Source: Nitrospirota bacterium
Lineage (GTDB): Bacteria > Patescibacteriota > Gracilibacteria > UBA1369 > LOWO2-01-FULL-3
Assembly: GCA_030598325.1 (NCBI GenBank)
Contig: JAUVQE010000004.1
Location: 1 to 32,180, forward strand
Length of the DNA stretch: 32,180 nt
Direction: 5' to 3'
Within the stretch, counting starts at the first letter, position 1; every line of letters begins with the position of its first letter. Below are positions 1 through 7,561 of this stretch, in pieces. Below the pieces are notes generated by a model. The model was not told where the DNA came from and did not search any database. It saw nothing but the letters and a program-made list of their open reading frames with translations. The position numbers were made by a program, and so were the translations under genes.

Positions 1-2301
1 CCCTTTTACTCTTGGCCTGACCAGTACGTTTTTATCTCCCAGGTCATCATCTTCCGCCACTTTTGCGATGAAAGTTATTGTTCCGATTTCACCCGGAGCA
101 ACTTCATCATTTATGATTTCAGCGTCCTCTATTTTTAGATCCAATTCCCTTAAAAGGTCTATCGTCATGTCTGATTTCTTCCATGTTTCCTGTCCAAGGT
201 TTCGTATTTTCACGATTATCAGGTATTTCTTTCCTCTTTCCCATTTTGATGCCGCTGTTGTGCTTACATGTTCGGCTTCATATAAATCTCCGTAAACTGT
301 TGTTTCAAAATACATCCCGGAGTCCGCCATCCATGTTTCGTCCCCCACTATCGGTGTAAAATATTCTTTATAGTATCCGGCTTCATCGGGAGCTTTCAGT
401 TTAATTTCGAAAGTTCCTGTTTCTCCGGGGGCGACCTCATCATCAACAAGATATCCGATTTTTGTCGGATCGGAGACGTTAAAAGGGCTTTTCCTATCCC
501 GTTCGTGATCGGTTGCCAGGGTTACCGTGAAGTCTCCCGTTTTTTTCCATGTCACATTTCCCTTATTTTTCAATTTTACCCAGCCTGTGAATTCTTCTCC
601 TTTTTCCATGGCTTTTTCCGGAAGTTTTGAGCTTATATATTCATATTTATAATCAGATTGCTGGACTGCTATCGGGATTATTATCGGATCTTTCAAATAA
701 GTGGTTCCGTTTATTACGGGGTAGACCTTCATATATATGATTTCTCCTTTTTTACCTCCTTTTATTTCAAGTTTGAATGTTCCTTTTTCTCCGGGTTCAA
801 CCAAGCCTTCTTTCATTGATGCCGAGACAATCGTGGTCTTGTTTGGGAATGAAATTATTCCTTCAAATGCCGGATCTTTATTAATAACCAGCATTGTTTT
901 GTTATTCCAGTCTTTGTTTCCTATATTTTCAAGTTTGAATGTCAGAATAGCGGTTTCATTCGGTTTTAATTCTTTATAATAAATTTCCGACCTATCCTGA
1001 TAATCATAATCTTTCACGTATTTTGTTTTTTCCTCCGAATAAGACGCCGCGATTGCCCTGATTATCGGGAATTTTTCATATAGAAACGCGCCCGGACAAC
1101 TGGTGCTCCCAATATCTTTGTGCCCAAAAATATTTGGCATATTCTGTCCTCTAAATACACTGTAACCCTCCGGATCTATATCATGAATTTTCGTTTTTAT
1201 TGAAATGAGCTTTCCCAAAGCTTTTGTCACCTTTTCCGGAACTTCGTTATACTCATAATTACCAAGCACCGAAATACCGATGGACCCAGTATTCCCAATT
1301 CCCGCATGCGCGCCAATCACGCCTTCCCCTCCATAGCGCCCTTCATAAATATTGCCTTTTGTGTCGATAATATAGTTGTATCCTATATCTCCCCATCCTC
1401 TTGTCACGGCATGGTAATAGTATATGTCACGGATTGCCTGCTCCGGATCATCGAGATTTTTTGTGGTCGCGGTGTGGTGAATTACTACTTTTTTTACTTC
1501 TTCCGGATATTGAAGTGGCCATTTGTATTTGTCCCCATCTTCGTCTTCTTCCACAACGCGTGAATATTTAAGCTCGTCTTTGAATTGTTCATAAACGGAA
1601 TCATCGATTTCTACAAGTACCGGATCCACAGAGTTGTTTGAAAGATATCTGAGGGATTCGTTCGCTCCCCATTCTCTTCTGGAAACGATGCCGGCTGGAT
1701 CGTTTGATGATGTCAGCGCGATGTAAGTTGCGGTTGAAAGGGGTCTGATCGCGGAGAATTTTGGTTGGGGCGGAGGGTCGAGGTCGAGGGTTTCCGCTGT
1801 ATTGATGAATGTAAGGTCTATATTTTTTACTGTCGGACTGTTTGTGCCATCACCATAGAGAATAAATCTGTACTGCATTGCGGTGGCGGGATTGCTTGCC
1901 GCCATCGCGTATTTTTTTTGAATATCTATCGCGTCCTCCTCTTCTTCCGTTTTTATCCAGTCTGTCCATTCTCCATCTTCTTTGAATTTTACTTCCAGTT
2001 CCACTTTTGTACCTTCCGGTGTGGTTTCCTCCCATGATCCCCCTATTGATGTAAATTCAAATCCAGCTGTTTCCTCGTTTGAGAGGAAAATATCCATGGT
2101 TTTGTACGGAGCGACCAGCATTGGCTGGTAAGACGCCGTCTTGGAATCTATTTTGAAATTGAGTTCCTGATGGATAGTCAGTACCTGGGTTTGGGCTTCC
2201 GGTTGTGCTTCGGGTCGGGCTTGAGATTGCGCGAATAAGACCAACGCTACTGTCGCGAATCCCAGAATTATTCCTATTGCGGTTTTCTTTGGGTTTTTCA
2301 T
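1..2301 (-). CDS. Secreted PGRP/type-2 N-acetylmuramoyl-L-alanine amidase with C-terminal Ig-like repeats (3' end beyond window)
   Basis: The frame runs open from ATG at 2301 to the window edge (767 codons, no stop), so the C-terminus is missing. Residues 1-25 form a signal peptide or membrane anchor (MKNPKKTAIGIILGF start). About residues 245-405 form a peptidoglycan-recognition amidase domain: SRREWGA, VVIHHTAT (first zinc His near 274), RGWGDIGYNYII (catalytic Tyr), IYEGRYGG, GISVLGNY and GHKDIGSTSCPG (second His near 392, Cys near 402). All expected zinc ligands are present, so it is probably an active Zn amidase cleaving the MurNAc-L-Ala bond. Residues about 430-767 hold at least three ~110-aa beta repeats with the pattern N-x-G-(N/Q)-x-x-W, similar to the Ig-like domain seen next to NBR1/BRCA1-type modules. 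It acts outside the cell, on its own wall or that of a partner cell. No SD precedes the ATG, but a good sigma70 promoter lies upstream. Confidence 0.88.
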   Translation of the reverse strand, partial: MKNPKKTAIGIILGFATVALVLFAQSQARPEAQPEAQTQVLTIHQELNFKIDSKTASYQPMLVAPYKTMDIFLSNEETAGFEFTSIGGSWEETTPEGTKVELEVKFKEDGEWTDWIKTEEEEDAIDIQKKYAMAASNPATAMQYRFILYGDGTNSPTVKNIDLTFINTAETLDLDPPPQPKFSAIRPLSTATYIALTSSNDPAGIVSRREWGANESLRYLSNNSVDPVLVEIDDSVYEQFKDELKYSRVVEEDEDGDKYKWPLQYPEEVKKVVIHHTATTKNLDDPEQAIRDIYYYHAVTRGWGDIGYNYIIDTKGNIYEGRYGGEGVIGAHAGIGNTGSIGISVLGNYEYNEVPEKVTKALGKLISIKTKIHDIDPEGYSVFRGQNMPNIFGHKDIGSTSCPGAFLYEKFPIIRAIAASYSEEKTKYVKDYDYQDRSEIYYKELKPNETAILTFKLENIGNKDWNNKTMLVINKDPAFEGIISFPNKTTIVSASMKEGLVEPGEKGTFKLEIKGGKKGEIIYMKVYPVINGTTYLKDPIIIPIAVQQSDYKYEYISSKLPEKAMEKGEEFTGWVKLKNKGNVTWKKTGDFTVTLATDHERDRKSPFNVSDPTKIGYLVDDEVAPGETGTFEIKLKAPDEAGYYKEYFTPIVGDETWMADSGMYFETTVYGDLYEAEHVSTTAASKWERGKKYLIIVKIRNLGQETWKKSDMTIDLLRELDLKIEDAEIINDEVAPGEIGTITFIAKVAEDDDLGDKNVLVRPRVKG

Positions 2302-2327
2302 GTATTTATATACGTTTTAGTCTGGGT

Positions 2328-2356
2328 ATTGTATCATTTTTCCGCTTGTTTATCAA
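2328..2356 (-). promoter_or_regulatory. Sigma70-type promoter of the amidase gene
   Basis: Reading the minus strand, TTGATA (2356-2351) is followed by a 17-bp spacer and TACAAT (2333-2328). Transcription would start near 2321, leaving a leader of about 20 nt before the ATG at 2301 that has no recognisable SD. Confidence 0.7.
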
Positions 2357-2471
2357 TAATGCGGGGGTTGCGTAGCTGCAGGAATTGTGGGGGAATAAAG
2401 TTTGAAAAATACAGTTTTTTCTTTACAAATTTCTATGTCCCCGTTATAGTCCTCTCCGGTAACTTTATTGA

Positions 2472-2560
2472 GCTCGCATCCGCTCGCGTTATGCTCGCCT
2501 TAGCTCGCAGGCGCAACGCTGTCTCGACCCTGCGGGTGCCCGAGAGCTGACTCTGCGAGC
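2472..2560. repeat. GC-rich intergenic element: four phased GCTCGC boxes plus nested hairpins
   Basis: GCTCGC occurs at 2472, 2482, 2493 and 2503, that is at 10, 11 and 10 bp spacing, close to the DNA helical repeat. The last box, extended to GCTCGCAG (2503-2510), is repeated inverted as CTGCGAGC (2553-2560). Between them lie nested inverted repeats TCTCG (2522-2526)/CGAGA (2541-2545) and ACCC (2527-2530)/GGGT (2534-2537). The rest of the gene-free stretch 2302-2626 shows only the two flanking promoters. The element contrasts strongly in base composition with its AT-rich surroundings. It may be a REP-like repeat, a nucleoid-protein site or a structured RNA; no function can be assigned. Confidence 0.55.
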
Positions 2561-2613
2561 CTTCGCTTATGCGTTTTATGTTCATTTTTCATTCGGGGCT
2601 AACCGGCTTCAAA

Positions 2614-2619
2614 TATAAT
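2614..2619 (+). promoter_or_regulatory. -10 box adjacent to start codon (probable leaderless mRNA)
   Basis: A consensus TATAAT lies 7 nt upstream of the ATG at 2627, so transcription should start at or within a base or two of the start codon. There is no SD. The -35 region is weak (nothing close to TTGACA at the right distance). Confidence 0.5.
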
Positions 2620-2626
2620 TCTTTTT

Positions 2627-3898
2627 ATGGAAGTCTCTTATAATCTTCGTTATCAAAAATCCAGTTTTTCGAATAAGGTTCTCCTCGATAAAGAGGGTGA
2701 GGTTATTGTGTACGCAAAGGGCTTTCGGCTGAAAGGGAAGGGAGCCGCCGACAAAGGTGAGCTTATAAATTTTTCTGAGATTAAGGAGTTTTATTATAGA
2801 GATAGTAAAATATTTTTTATTACTTTTTCGAAGGAAAAATATGTTTTGCTTGAGGCAAGTACCTTATTTGATCAGCTTTTGCTGGATTTGTATAAAGCTC
2901 GAAATGAATTTTTGATAGACGCGCTTTTCATGAAACGTGGGAGGCTGAAGGCTGAATTTGAAGGTGATTTCCAGAGATTGAGTAAGTTTGGGAAGATGAT
3001 AAATAAGGGCCATGCGAAATTGAAACTATTTGAGAAAAGTCTTGTTGTTGCTCCTGAGAACCAGGATGCGTTTGCTATTCACTATGATTTTGTGAATTTC
3101 CATGAGTTTGACGATATGGAATATGTTCTGAAAGTTGTGATGGATGATGGTTTGACTATTCTTTTTTCCAAGCTCGGCAATGATTTTGAATTTTTCCAGG
3201 AGAAAATGACCGAGATGTTGGGTGGTATGTATGAAGGGCTTGTGAATAATGTTCTTAAGGAGGTTTTTCCGGAATTTCATGCGGAAACTTTGTTGAAATT
3301 GGCATATAAGATGAAAGGTGGAAAGGCCGTTTGTCTGAAAGATATTCAGAAAATGGATAAAGAACTTGCGGTGGCTGTGGATGGATATATTTTTGAAAAT
3401 GAGGATTTTGTGAGCAAAACCAAAATGCTGCGTGAATTGGTGGATGAATATGGTGTTTTTTATGGAATCGCCCAGGATAGGGCGGTTAAGGATAATTTTA
3501 TTAAATGGGTAATGTTTGCTATTCCCGAGAAGAATGTTGTCGCTTTCAGTATTCTTCCGAGATGGGAACAGGGAGGGAGCGTTGATGTGGATTCCGCGAA
3601 AGTTCAGGCTTTTGATACTTTTTTCTTTAAGATAATAATGGAAAAAGGAACTCCCGCTGAAAAAGTCGAAGATAAGATCCGTGAGATTGACCAGGCTCTG
3701 GTGACGCTGGATTTTGTGAAAGACCCCTGTTATATGGATAAGAGGGAATTGCGGCATTCTCCGTATCAGTATGCGATCCGAAAATTGCCTTTTTTGAGGA
3801 TTTTGAGAAAATCTTATATTGGAAAAGTCAGCGCTGTTGATGAAAAAGAATGGAAAAAACAGGTTAAAGATATTTTCAGGTCAGCTGAATTGAAATAA
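2627..3898 (+). CDS. Hypothetical soluble protein, 423 aa
   Basis: I do not recognise this protein. It has no signal peptide or clear membrane segment, so it is probably cytoplasmic. The first ~100 residues alternate short beta-like stretches with charged turns (for example EGEVIVYAKGFRLKG and KIFFITFSKEKYVLLEAS), and a similar pattern recurs around residues 130-200 (KLKLFEKSLVVAPEN, VLKVVMDDGLTILFS). This suggests two PH-like or similar small beta domains, as an inference only. A more helical, mixed-charge C-terminal half follows, ending in a basic segment (IRKLPFLRILRKSYIGK). Codon use matches the neighbours, it starts from its own -10 box, and it is followed at 49 bp by thioredoxin. The uninterrupted 423-codon frame supports a real gene. 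Confidence 0.8.
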   Translation: MEVSYNLRYQKSSFSNKVLLDKEGEVIVYAKGFRLKGKGAADKGELINFSEIKEFYYRDSKIFFITFSKEKYVLLEASTLFDQLLLDLYKARNEFLIDALFMKRGRLKAEFEGDFQRLSKFGKMINKGHAKLKLFEKSLVVAPENQDAFAIHYDFVNFHEFDDMEYVLKVVMDDGLTILFSKLGNDFEFFQEKMTEMLGGMYEGLVNNVLKEVFPEFHAETLLKLAYKMKGGKAVCLKDIQKMDKELAVAVDGYIFENEDFVSKTKMLRELVDEYGVFYGIAQDRAVKDNFIKWVMFAIPEKNVVAFSILPRWEQGGSVDVDSAKVQAFDTFFFKIIMEKGTPAEKVEDKIREIDQALVTLDFVKDPCYMDKRELRHSPYQYAIRKLPFLRILRKSYIGKVSAVDEKEWKKQVKDIFRSAELK

Positions 3899-3946
3899 AG
3901 TTTTTTTTGTGTAATATGTGGCTGATTAAATTTTAATTTTTATATT

Positions 3947-4264
3947 ATGGCTGAAATGGAATTTACCGATGACAATTTCGATGAAGAGGTTTTGAGATCC
4001 GATCTGCCGGTTTTGGTGGACTTTTTTGCGGAATGGTGCGGACCCTGCAAAATGCTCGCGCCGATTATCGATGAATTGGCCGGAGAATATGAAGGGAAAG
4101 TAAAAATTGGAAAATTGGATATTGACGCAAACCCCAAAACAGCTGAAAAATATGGGGTTCAAAGTATTCCAACATTAATTTTATTCAAAGGTAAGGAGGC
4201 CGGTGATAAAATGATGGGATTCCAAAGTAAAGAAGCTCTGAAGGCGAAGCTGGATGAGCTTTAG
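3947..4264 (+). CDS. trxA: Thioredoxin
   Basis: The 105-aa protein is the usual size for a single-domain thioredoxin, a cytoplasmic dithiol reductant for ribonucleotide reductase and other partners. The active site WCGPCK lies at residues 30-35 with redox Cys31 and Cys34, preceded by the buried-Asp motif VLVDFFAEW. The cis-proline loop is QSIPTLILFKGKE, followed by the usual terminal helix. The start is preceded by a very AT-rich stretch with no SD. Its 3' end converges on the RNase HI gene with a 27-bp gap. Confidence 0.97.
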   Translation: MAEMEFTDDNFDEEVLRSDLPVLVDFFAEWCGPCKMLAPIIDELAGEYEGKVKIGKLDIDANPKTAEKYGVQSIPTLILFKGKEAGDKMMGFQSKEALKAKLDEL

Positions 4265-4291
4265 GAGTCGCTTGGTGTCTGGTACTTGGGG

Positions 4292-4720
4292 CTAGTGCTT
4301 TTTCGCTTGCGCCAGAGCCATTTCGTCCACCTTATTATTGTAGTGATTGTCGGCGTGGGCTTTTACCCAAACCCATTCAATGTTCAGCCAGGCGCGAACT
4401 TTGTCCATTTCCGCCCAGAGGTCGGTGTTTGCTTTGCGTTTCCAACCTTTGTTCAGAGTTTGAATTATGAGGTTTGAATCGGAATGGATAGTGATGTGGG
4501 CTTGATCGAGTTCTTCTGTGGGGATGTTTTTATCTTGCCTGAGCCATTTTAGGGCATGGATTATTGCGGTCATTTCCATGCGGTTGTTTGTGGTATCTTT
4601 ATTTCCACCTTTTAAGTCGTGTTCTTTTTCGTCATGTAGAATGATCGCTCCCCAACCACCCGGTCCGGGGTTTCCGATGCAGGAGCCGTCTGTGTAAATG
4701 TGAATCTTATCGTCTTTCAT
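4292..4720 (-). CDS. rnhA: Ribonuclease HI
   Basis: The 142-aa product degrades the RNA strand of RNA-DNA hybrids (R-loops, Okazaki primers) in the cytoplasm. All four catalytic acids are visible: Asp11 (IYTDGSC), Glu49 (NNRMEM), Asp81 (IHSDSN) and Asp132 (NNKVDEMA), plus the active-site-loop His at 122 (VKAHADNH). The glycine-rich GNPGPGGWGAI motif and basic handle region (NKGWKRKANTDLW) are typical of bacterial type 1 RNase H, and the length fits the short form without a hybrid-binding domain. A TAAAAT -10 box lies 7 nt before the ATG, suggesting leaderless transcription. Confidence 0.96.
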   Translation of the reverse strand: MKDDKIHIYTDGSCIGNPGPGGWGAIILHDEKEHDLKGGNKDTTNNRMEMTAIIHALKWLRQDKNIPTEELDQAHITIHSDSNLIIQTLNKGWKRKANTDLWAEMDKVRAWLNIEWVWVKAHADNHYNNKVDEMALAQAKKH

Positions 4721-4727
4721 GTTTTTG

Positions 4728-4733
4728 ATTTTA
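4728..4733 (-). promoter_or_regulatory. -10 box of the RNase HI gene, 7 nt from ATG
   Basis: TAAAAT on the minus strand ends 7 nt before the ATG at 4720, the spacing expected if the transcript begins at the start codon. No SD and no clear -35 box. Confidence 0.4.
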
Positions 4734-4742
4734 GCAAAAAAG

Positions 4743-4762
4743 TGGGCATGTGCCCATTTTAT
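4743..4762. terminator. Perfect hairpin with T-tracts on both sides, between divergent genes
   Basis: TGGGCATGTGCCCA (4743-4756) is a 6-bp stem with a 2-nt centre. On the plus strand it is followed by TTTTATC, and on the minus strand by CTTTTTT. It looks like a small bidirectional intrinsic terminator, yet it lies between the divergent RNase HI and glutaredoxin genes. It could block read-through or act as an attenuator or operator. Confidence 0.4.
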
Positions 4763-4831
4763 CTACAGAGGTCTTTCTATTCTTTACGAAAAAAGGTATC
4801 ATAATAGATAAGAATTTAACCTCAATGACCT

Positions 4832-5089
4832 ATGGCGAAAGTAGTTTTGTACACAAAATCATATTGTCCTTATTCAAAAAATTGCAAAGAGTATTTAAGC
4901 GAAAAAGGAGTGGAATACAGCGAGATGATAGTCGATGAAGACGTGACCTTAGTAAAAGAAATGGAGCAAAAATCCGGTGGGAGGACCGATACCCCCCAGG
5001 TTTTTATAAATGATCATCATATTGGAAGCTTTGATGATCTGAAAGCGCTGGATTCTCAGGGAAAGTTGAACGAAATGCTGAATCTTTAA
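4832..5089 (+). CDS. Glutaredoxin-like protein (monothiol CPYS)
   Basis: The 85-aa protein has the compact glutaredoxin/NrdH length. The active site is YCPYSK with Cys12 and Ser15 in place of the second cysteine, so it is a monothiol-type enzyme; a second cysteine follows at about position 18. The TPQVFIND motif supplies the conserved TP cis-proline and the glutathione-binding strand, and IGSFDDLKAL matches the conserved GG-DDL region, with Ser in place of the second Gly. Its role is cytoplasmic thiol-disulfide exchange or deglutathionylation, or delivery of electrons or Fe-S units. The ATG at 4832 was preferred to an overlapping ATG 7 nt upstream because it opens the conserved MAKVVLYTKSYC strand. 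It is followed at 21 bp by the CapA-like gene. Confidence 0.93.
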   Translation: MAKVVLYTKSYCPYSKNCKEYLSEKGVEYSEMIVDEDVTLVKEMEQKSGGRTDTPQVFINDHHIGSFDDLKALDSQGKLNEMLNL

Positions 5090-5097
5090 ACATTCCA

Positions 5098-5103
5098 TAT
5101 AAA
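5098..5103 (+). promoter_or_regulatory. Possible -10 box 7 nt upstream of the CapA-like gene
   Basis: TATAAA ends 7 nt before the ATG at 5111, the same spacing seen at the genes starting at 2627, 4720 and 6158. No SD is present. A single AT-rich hexamer is weak evidence on its own. Confidence 0.3.
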
Positions 5104-5110
5104 TATTCAC

Positions 5111-6145
5111 ATGAATAGATGGGTTATACTTGCCGGACTTATTGTTGCTTCGGTTCTGGTGTTTCAGATCCAATCGGGAAAACTTGGAACTGATGACATT
5201 TTTGGTATTTTCAGGTTTGACACCAGTGAGGAGCGTGGAGATCTTGAAATTATGGCGTTCGGGGATATGATGTTTGGAAGATATGTGAGAATCTTGATGG
5301 AGCAGGGTGGCATGAGTTATGTTTTTGGTGAGGGCGTTTCGGATTTGTTTGATGATGCGGATGTGGTTTTCGCGAATCTTGAGGGGCCGATACATGGTGA
5401 AGGTAAAAAAGGGGGTACTTCTATGAATTTTTCGTTTAATGAAGATATTGGTCCGTTTTTGAAAAATAATGGGTTTGATGTGGTTACAATAGCGAATAAT
5501 CATTCTCTTGATCAGGGCTGGGAGGGGCGTGCAACGACTATTTTTGCTTTGGACCGTATCGGTGTGGGTTGGTGTGGGCACCCCACCGAGGTTGATTATG
5601 ATAGTGTTTATTATGGAAAAGCCGGGGACAAGACTTTTGCGTTTGTGTGTTTTAATGATGTTGGTTATAACCTTGATGAGGAGGCGGCTGTTTCACTTAT
5701 TGAAGAGGTGAGCCGGAATGTGGATTATGCTATTGTCACCATTCATTGGGGGATTGAATATAATCATTATCCGGATCGGGGATTGCAGATTGAGCCGGCT
5801 CATGCGTTTGTTGATGCGGGCGCGGACTTTGTTATAGGGCATCATCCTCATGTTGTTCAGAGTTTTGAGGAATATAACGGAAAATTGATTTTTTATTCTT
5901 TGGGAAATTTTGTTTTTGATCAATATTGGTCTACAGAAACGCAGGAGGAATTGGCTATTAAAATTGGATTTTATGAGGAAAATGTCCGGGTTGAATTATT
6001 TCCCATGAAAAGTGAATTTTCGCGGTCGCGCCTGCTTAATGATGACGAATATGCGGTGTGGATTGAAGAATTCTTAACCTATGGCGATTATGATGAAGAA
6101 ATGAAAGAGCAGGTAAGAAGCGGTGTAATTGAAATAAATATGTGA
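5111..6145 (+). CDS. CapA/PgsA-type calcineurin-like phosphoesterase, membrane-anchored
   Basis: The 344-aa protein has an N-terminal hydrophobic anchor (residues 4-21) and then a CapA domain of the calcineurin-like metallophosphoesterase superfamily. Characteristic blocks in order are MAFGDMMFGR (metal-binding Asp near 55), VVFANLEGPI, VVTIANNHSLDQG (Asn-His), IVTIHWGIEYN, VIGHHPHVVQ and IFYSLGNFVFDQ. Relatives take part in poly-gamma-glutamate capsule synthesis or export, but the family is broad and no capBC genes are present here. It probably acts on the outer face of the membrane on a cell-envelope substrate. It ends in TGA, which forms part of the extended -10 of the next gene. The downstream gene is in the same frame, four codons later. 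Confidence 0.9.
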   Translation: MNRWVILAGLIVASVLVFQIQSGKLGTDDIFGIFRFDTSEERGDLEIMAFGDMMFGRYVRILMEQGGMSYVFGEGVSDLFDDADVVFANLEGPIHGEGKKGGTSMNFSFNEDIGPFLKNNGFDVVTIANNHSLDQGWEGRATTIFALDRIGVGWCGHPTEVDYDSVYYGKAGDKTFAFVCFNDVGYNLDEEAAVSLIEEVSRNVDYAIVTIHWGIEYNHYPDRGLQIEPAHAFVDAGADFVIGHHPHVVQSFEEYNGKLIFYSLGNFVFDQYWSTETQEELAIKIGFYEENVRVELFPMKSEFSRSRLLNDDEYAVWIEEFLTYGDYDEEMKEQVRSGVIEINM

Positions 6146-6151
6146 TATAAT
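6143..6151 (+). promoter_or_regulatory. Extended -10 (TGATATAAT) overlapping the capA-like stop codon
   Basis: The TGA stop (6143-6145) provides the TG of an extended -10 followed directly by consensus TATAAT (6146-6151). Only 6 nt separate it from the ATG at 6158, so the transcript should be leaderless. The -35 region is not conserved, as is common for extended -10 promoters. Confidence 0.5.
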
Positions 6152-6157
6152 TTTGCT

Positions 6158-7561
6158 ATGAAAATTCAATTTGCAGGGGCCGCAAAGGAGGTTACCGGTT
6201 CAAAACATCTGATCACCTTCAATGGTAAAAAGATTCTTCTGGATTGCGGAATGTTTCAAGGACGCCGTCAGGAAGCCGATAAGAAAAACAGGGAGTTTCT
6301 TTTTGATCCGAAAGAAATTGACGCGGTTATTCTTTCTCACGCTCATATTGACCATAGTGGTCTTCTCCCCTATTTGGTGAAATCCGGTTATGACGGGCCT
6401 ATTTACTGTACTCACGCTACCCGGGATTTATGCAATTATATGCTGGCTGACAGCGCTTACATACAGGAACGTGAATATAAATGGCTGAAGAAGAAGAAAA
6501 AAAATAAGGGTTTTATTGAGGAGCCTTTGTATGTGACAGAGGACGCGGAGAAAACTTTGCGGAAGTTTCACGCCGTTGATTATGAACAGAGTTTTGTTGT
6601 TGGCGAAGGAATTGTTGCTTCTTTTTATGATGCCGGACATATTTTAGGTTCCGCCCTTGTCCATCTGATTTTTTATGATGAAAAAACGAAAAAGCATTTG
6701 AAAGTTTGTTTTACCGGAGATCTTGGACGACGCGGACTTCCTATTCTTCGGGATCCTCAAATTATTCCCCAAACTGACATTCTTATAACTGAAACCACTT
6801 ACGGAAATAGATTGCATTCCGCTTTGCAAACAATTGGAGAAGATCTCGCGACTATTATCAATAAAGTCTGTTCTGACGGAGGGAGACTTATTATTCCATC
6901 TTTTGCTTTAGAACGTGCGCAGGAAGTTGTTTATCATCTTCATAAGTTGCGTAATGAAAATAAAATACCGAAGATTCCTGTCTACGTTGACAGCCCTTTG
7001 ACCGGTAATCTTACCGAAGTTTTTAGAACTCATATGGAATGTTTTGATGAGGAAACCCGTGATGAATTTATAAAGCACGGGGAAAATCCGTTTGGTTTTG
7101 GGGAGCTTACTTATACGCGTTCCGTCGAAGAATCGAAGGCTTTGAATGATAAACCCGGCCCTATGATTATTATTTCAGCTTCAGGAATGTGTGAGCATGG
7201 TCGTATTCTTCACCATTTAAAAAACAATATTGAAGATCCCAAGAACATGGTTTTAATTGTTGGATATCAGGCTGAACATACATTGGGAAGAAAACTTATT
7301 GAAGGGCATAAACAGGTAAATATATTTGGTGACGCATACAAAGTAAAAGCGTCTGTGTATGTAATGGATGCTTTTTCCGCCCATGCCGACAGGAGTGATC
7401 TTTTGGATTACATAGGAAAAGTTGAAGGTCTCAAAAAGATTTTTCTGGTTCATGGTGAGGAAAAACAGCTCGTGGCTTTCAACGAAGCCTTAACTCAGAA
7501 TGGTTACAAGGATGTACATATTCCTTCGTTAGGCGAAGAAGTTGAGGTGAAATTTGAATAA
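6158..7561 (+). CDS. Beta-CASP metallo-beta-lactamase RNase (CPSF73/TTHA0252-like)
   Basis: The 467-aa enzyme has the full MBL plus beta-CASP arrangement. MBL motifs: LLDCGMFQG (motif 1 Asp), HAHIDHSGLLP (motif 2, zinc ligands), DAGHILGSA (motif 3 His), CFTGDLGRRG (motif 4 Asp). Beta-CASP motifs: ETTYGNR (motif A), IIISASGMCEHGRI (motif B region) and FSAHADRSD (motif C His), ending with the LVHGEEKQ strand. Relatives are RNA endonucleases or exonucleases related to CPSF-73. It lacks the C-terminal domain of RNase J, so an RNase J assignment is not justified. A basic insert (WLKKKKKNK near 110-118) may bind RNA. The gene ends back-to-back with the converging antiporter gene. Confidence 0.93.
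   Translation: MKIQFAGAAKEVTGSKHLITFNGKKILLDCGMFQGRRQEADKKNREFLFDPKEIDAVILSHAHIDHSGLLPYLVKSGYDGPIYCTHATRDLCNYMLADSAYIQEREYKWLKKKKKNKGFIEEPLYVTEDAEKTLRKFHAVDYEQSFVVGEGIVASFYDAGHILGSALVHLIFYDEKTKKHLKVCFTGDLGRRGLPILRDPQIIPQTDILITETTYGNRLHSALQTIGEDLATIINKVCSDGGRLIIPSFALERAQEVVYHLHKLRNENKIPKIPVYVDSPLTGNLTEVFRTHMECFDEETRDEFIKHGENPFGFGELTYTRSVEESKALNDKPGPMIIISASGMCEHGRILHHLKNNIEDPKNMVLIVGYQAEHTLGRKLIEGHKQVNIFGDAYKVKASVYVMDAFSAHADRSDLLDYIGKVEGLKKIFLVHGEEKQLVAFNEALTQNGYKDVHIPSLGEEVEVKFE

Noticed and set aside
2329-2550. 73-codon plus-strand frame ending in ALARRRNAVSTLRVPES
   Set aside because: It begins within the amidase promoter and its last third is the GC-rich repeat/hairpin element; no gene-like features.
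2590-2615. tRNA T-arm-like GGCTTCAAAT
   Set aside because: No matching acceptor, anticodon or D arms on either side.
3026-3757. 243-codon open frame on the minus strand opposite the 423-aa gene
   Set aside because: It mirrors the sense gene codon for codon, is rich in Ile/His/Phe/Asn as expected for an antisense shadow, and has no start signal or motif.
4949-5581. 210-codon minus-strand frame across glutaredoxin and the CapA-like gene
   Set aside because: It overlaps two well-identified genes and shows no recognisable domain.
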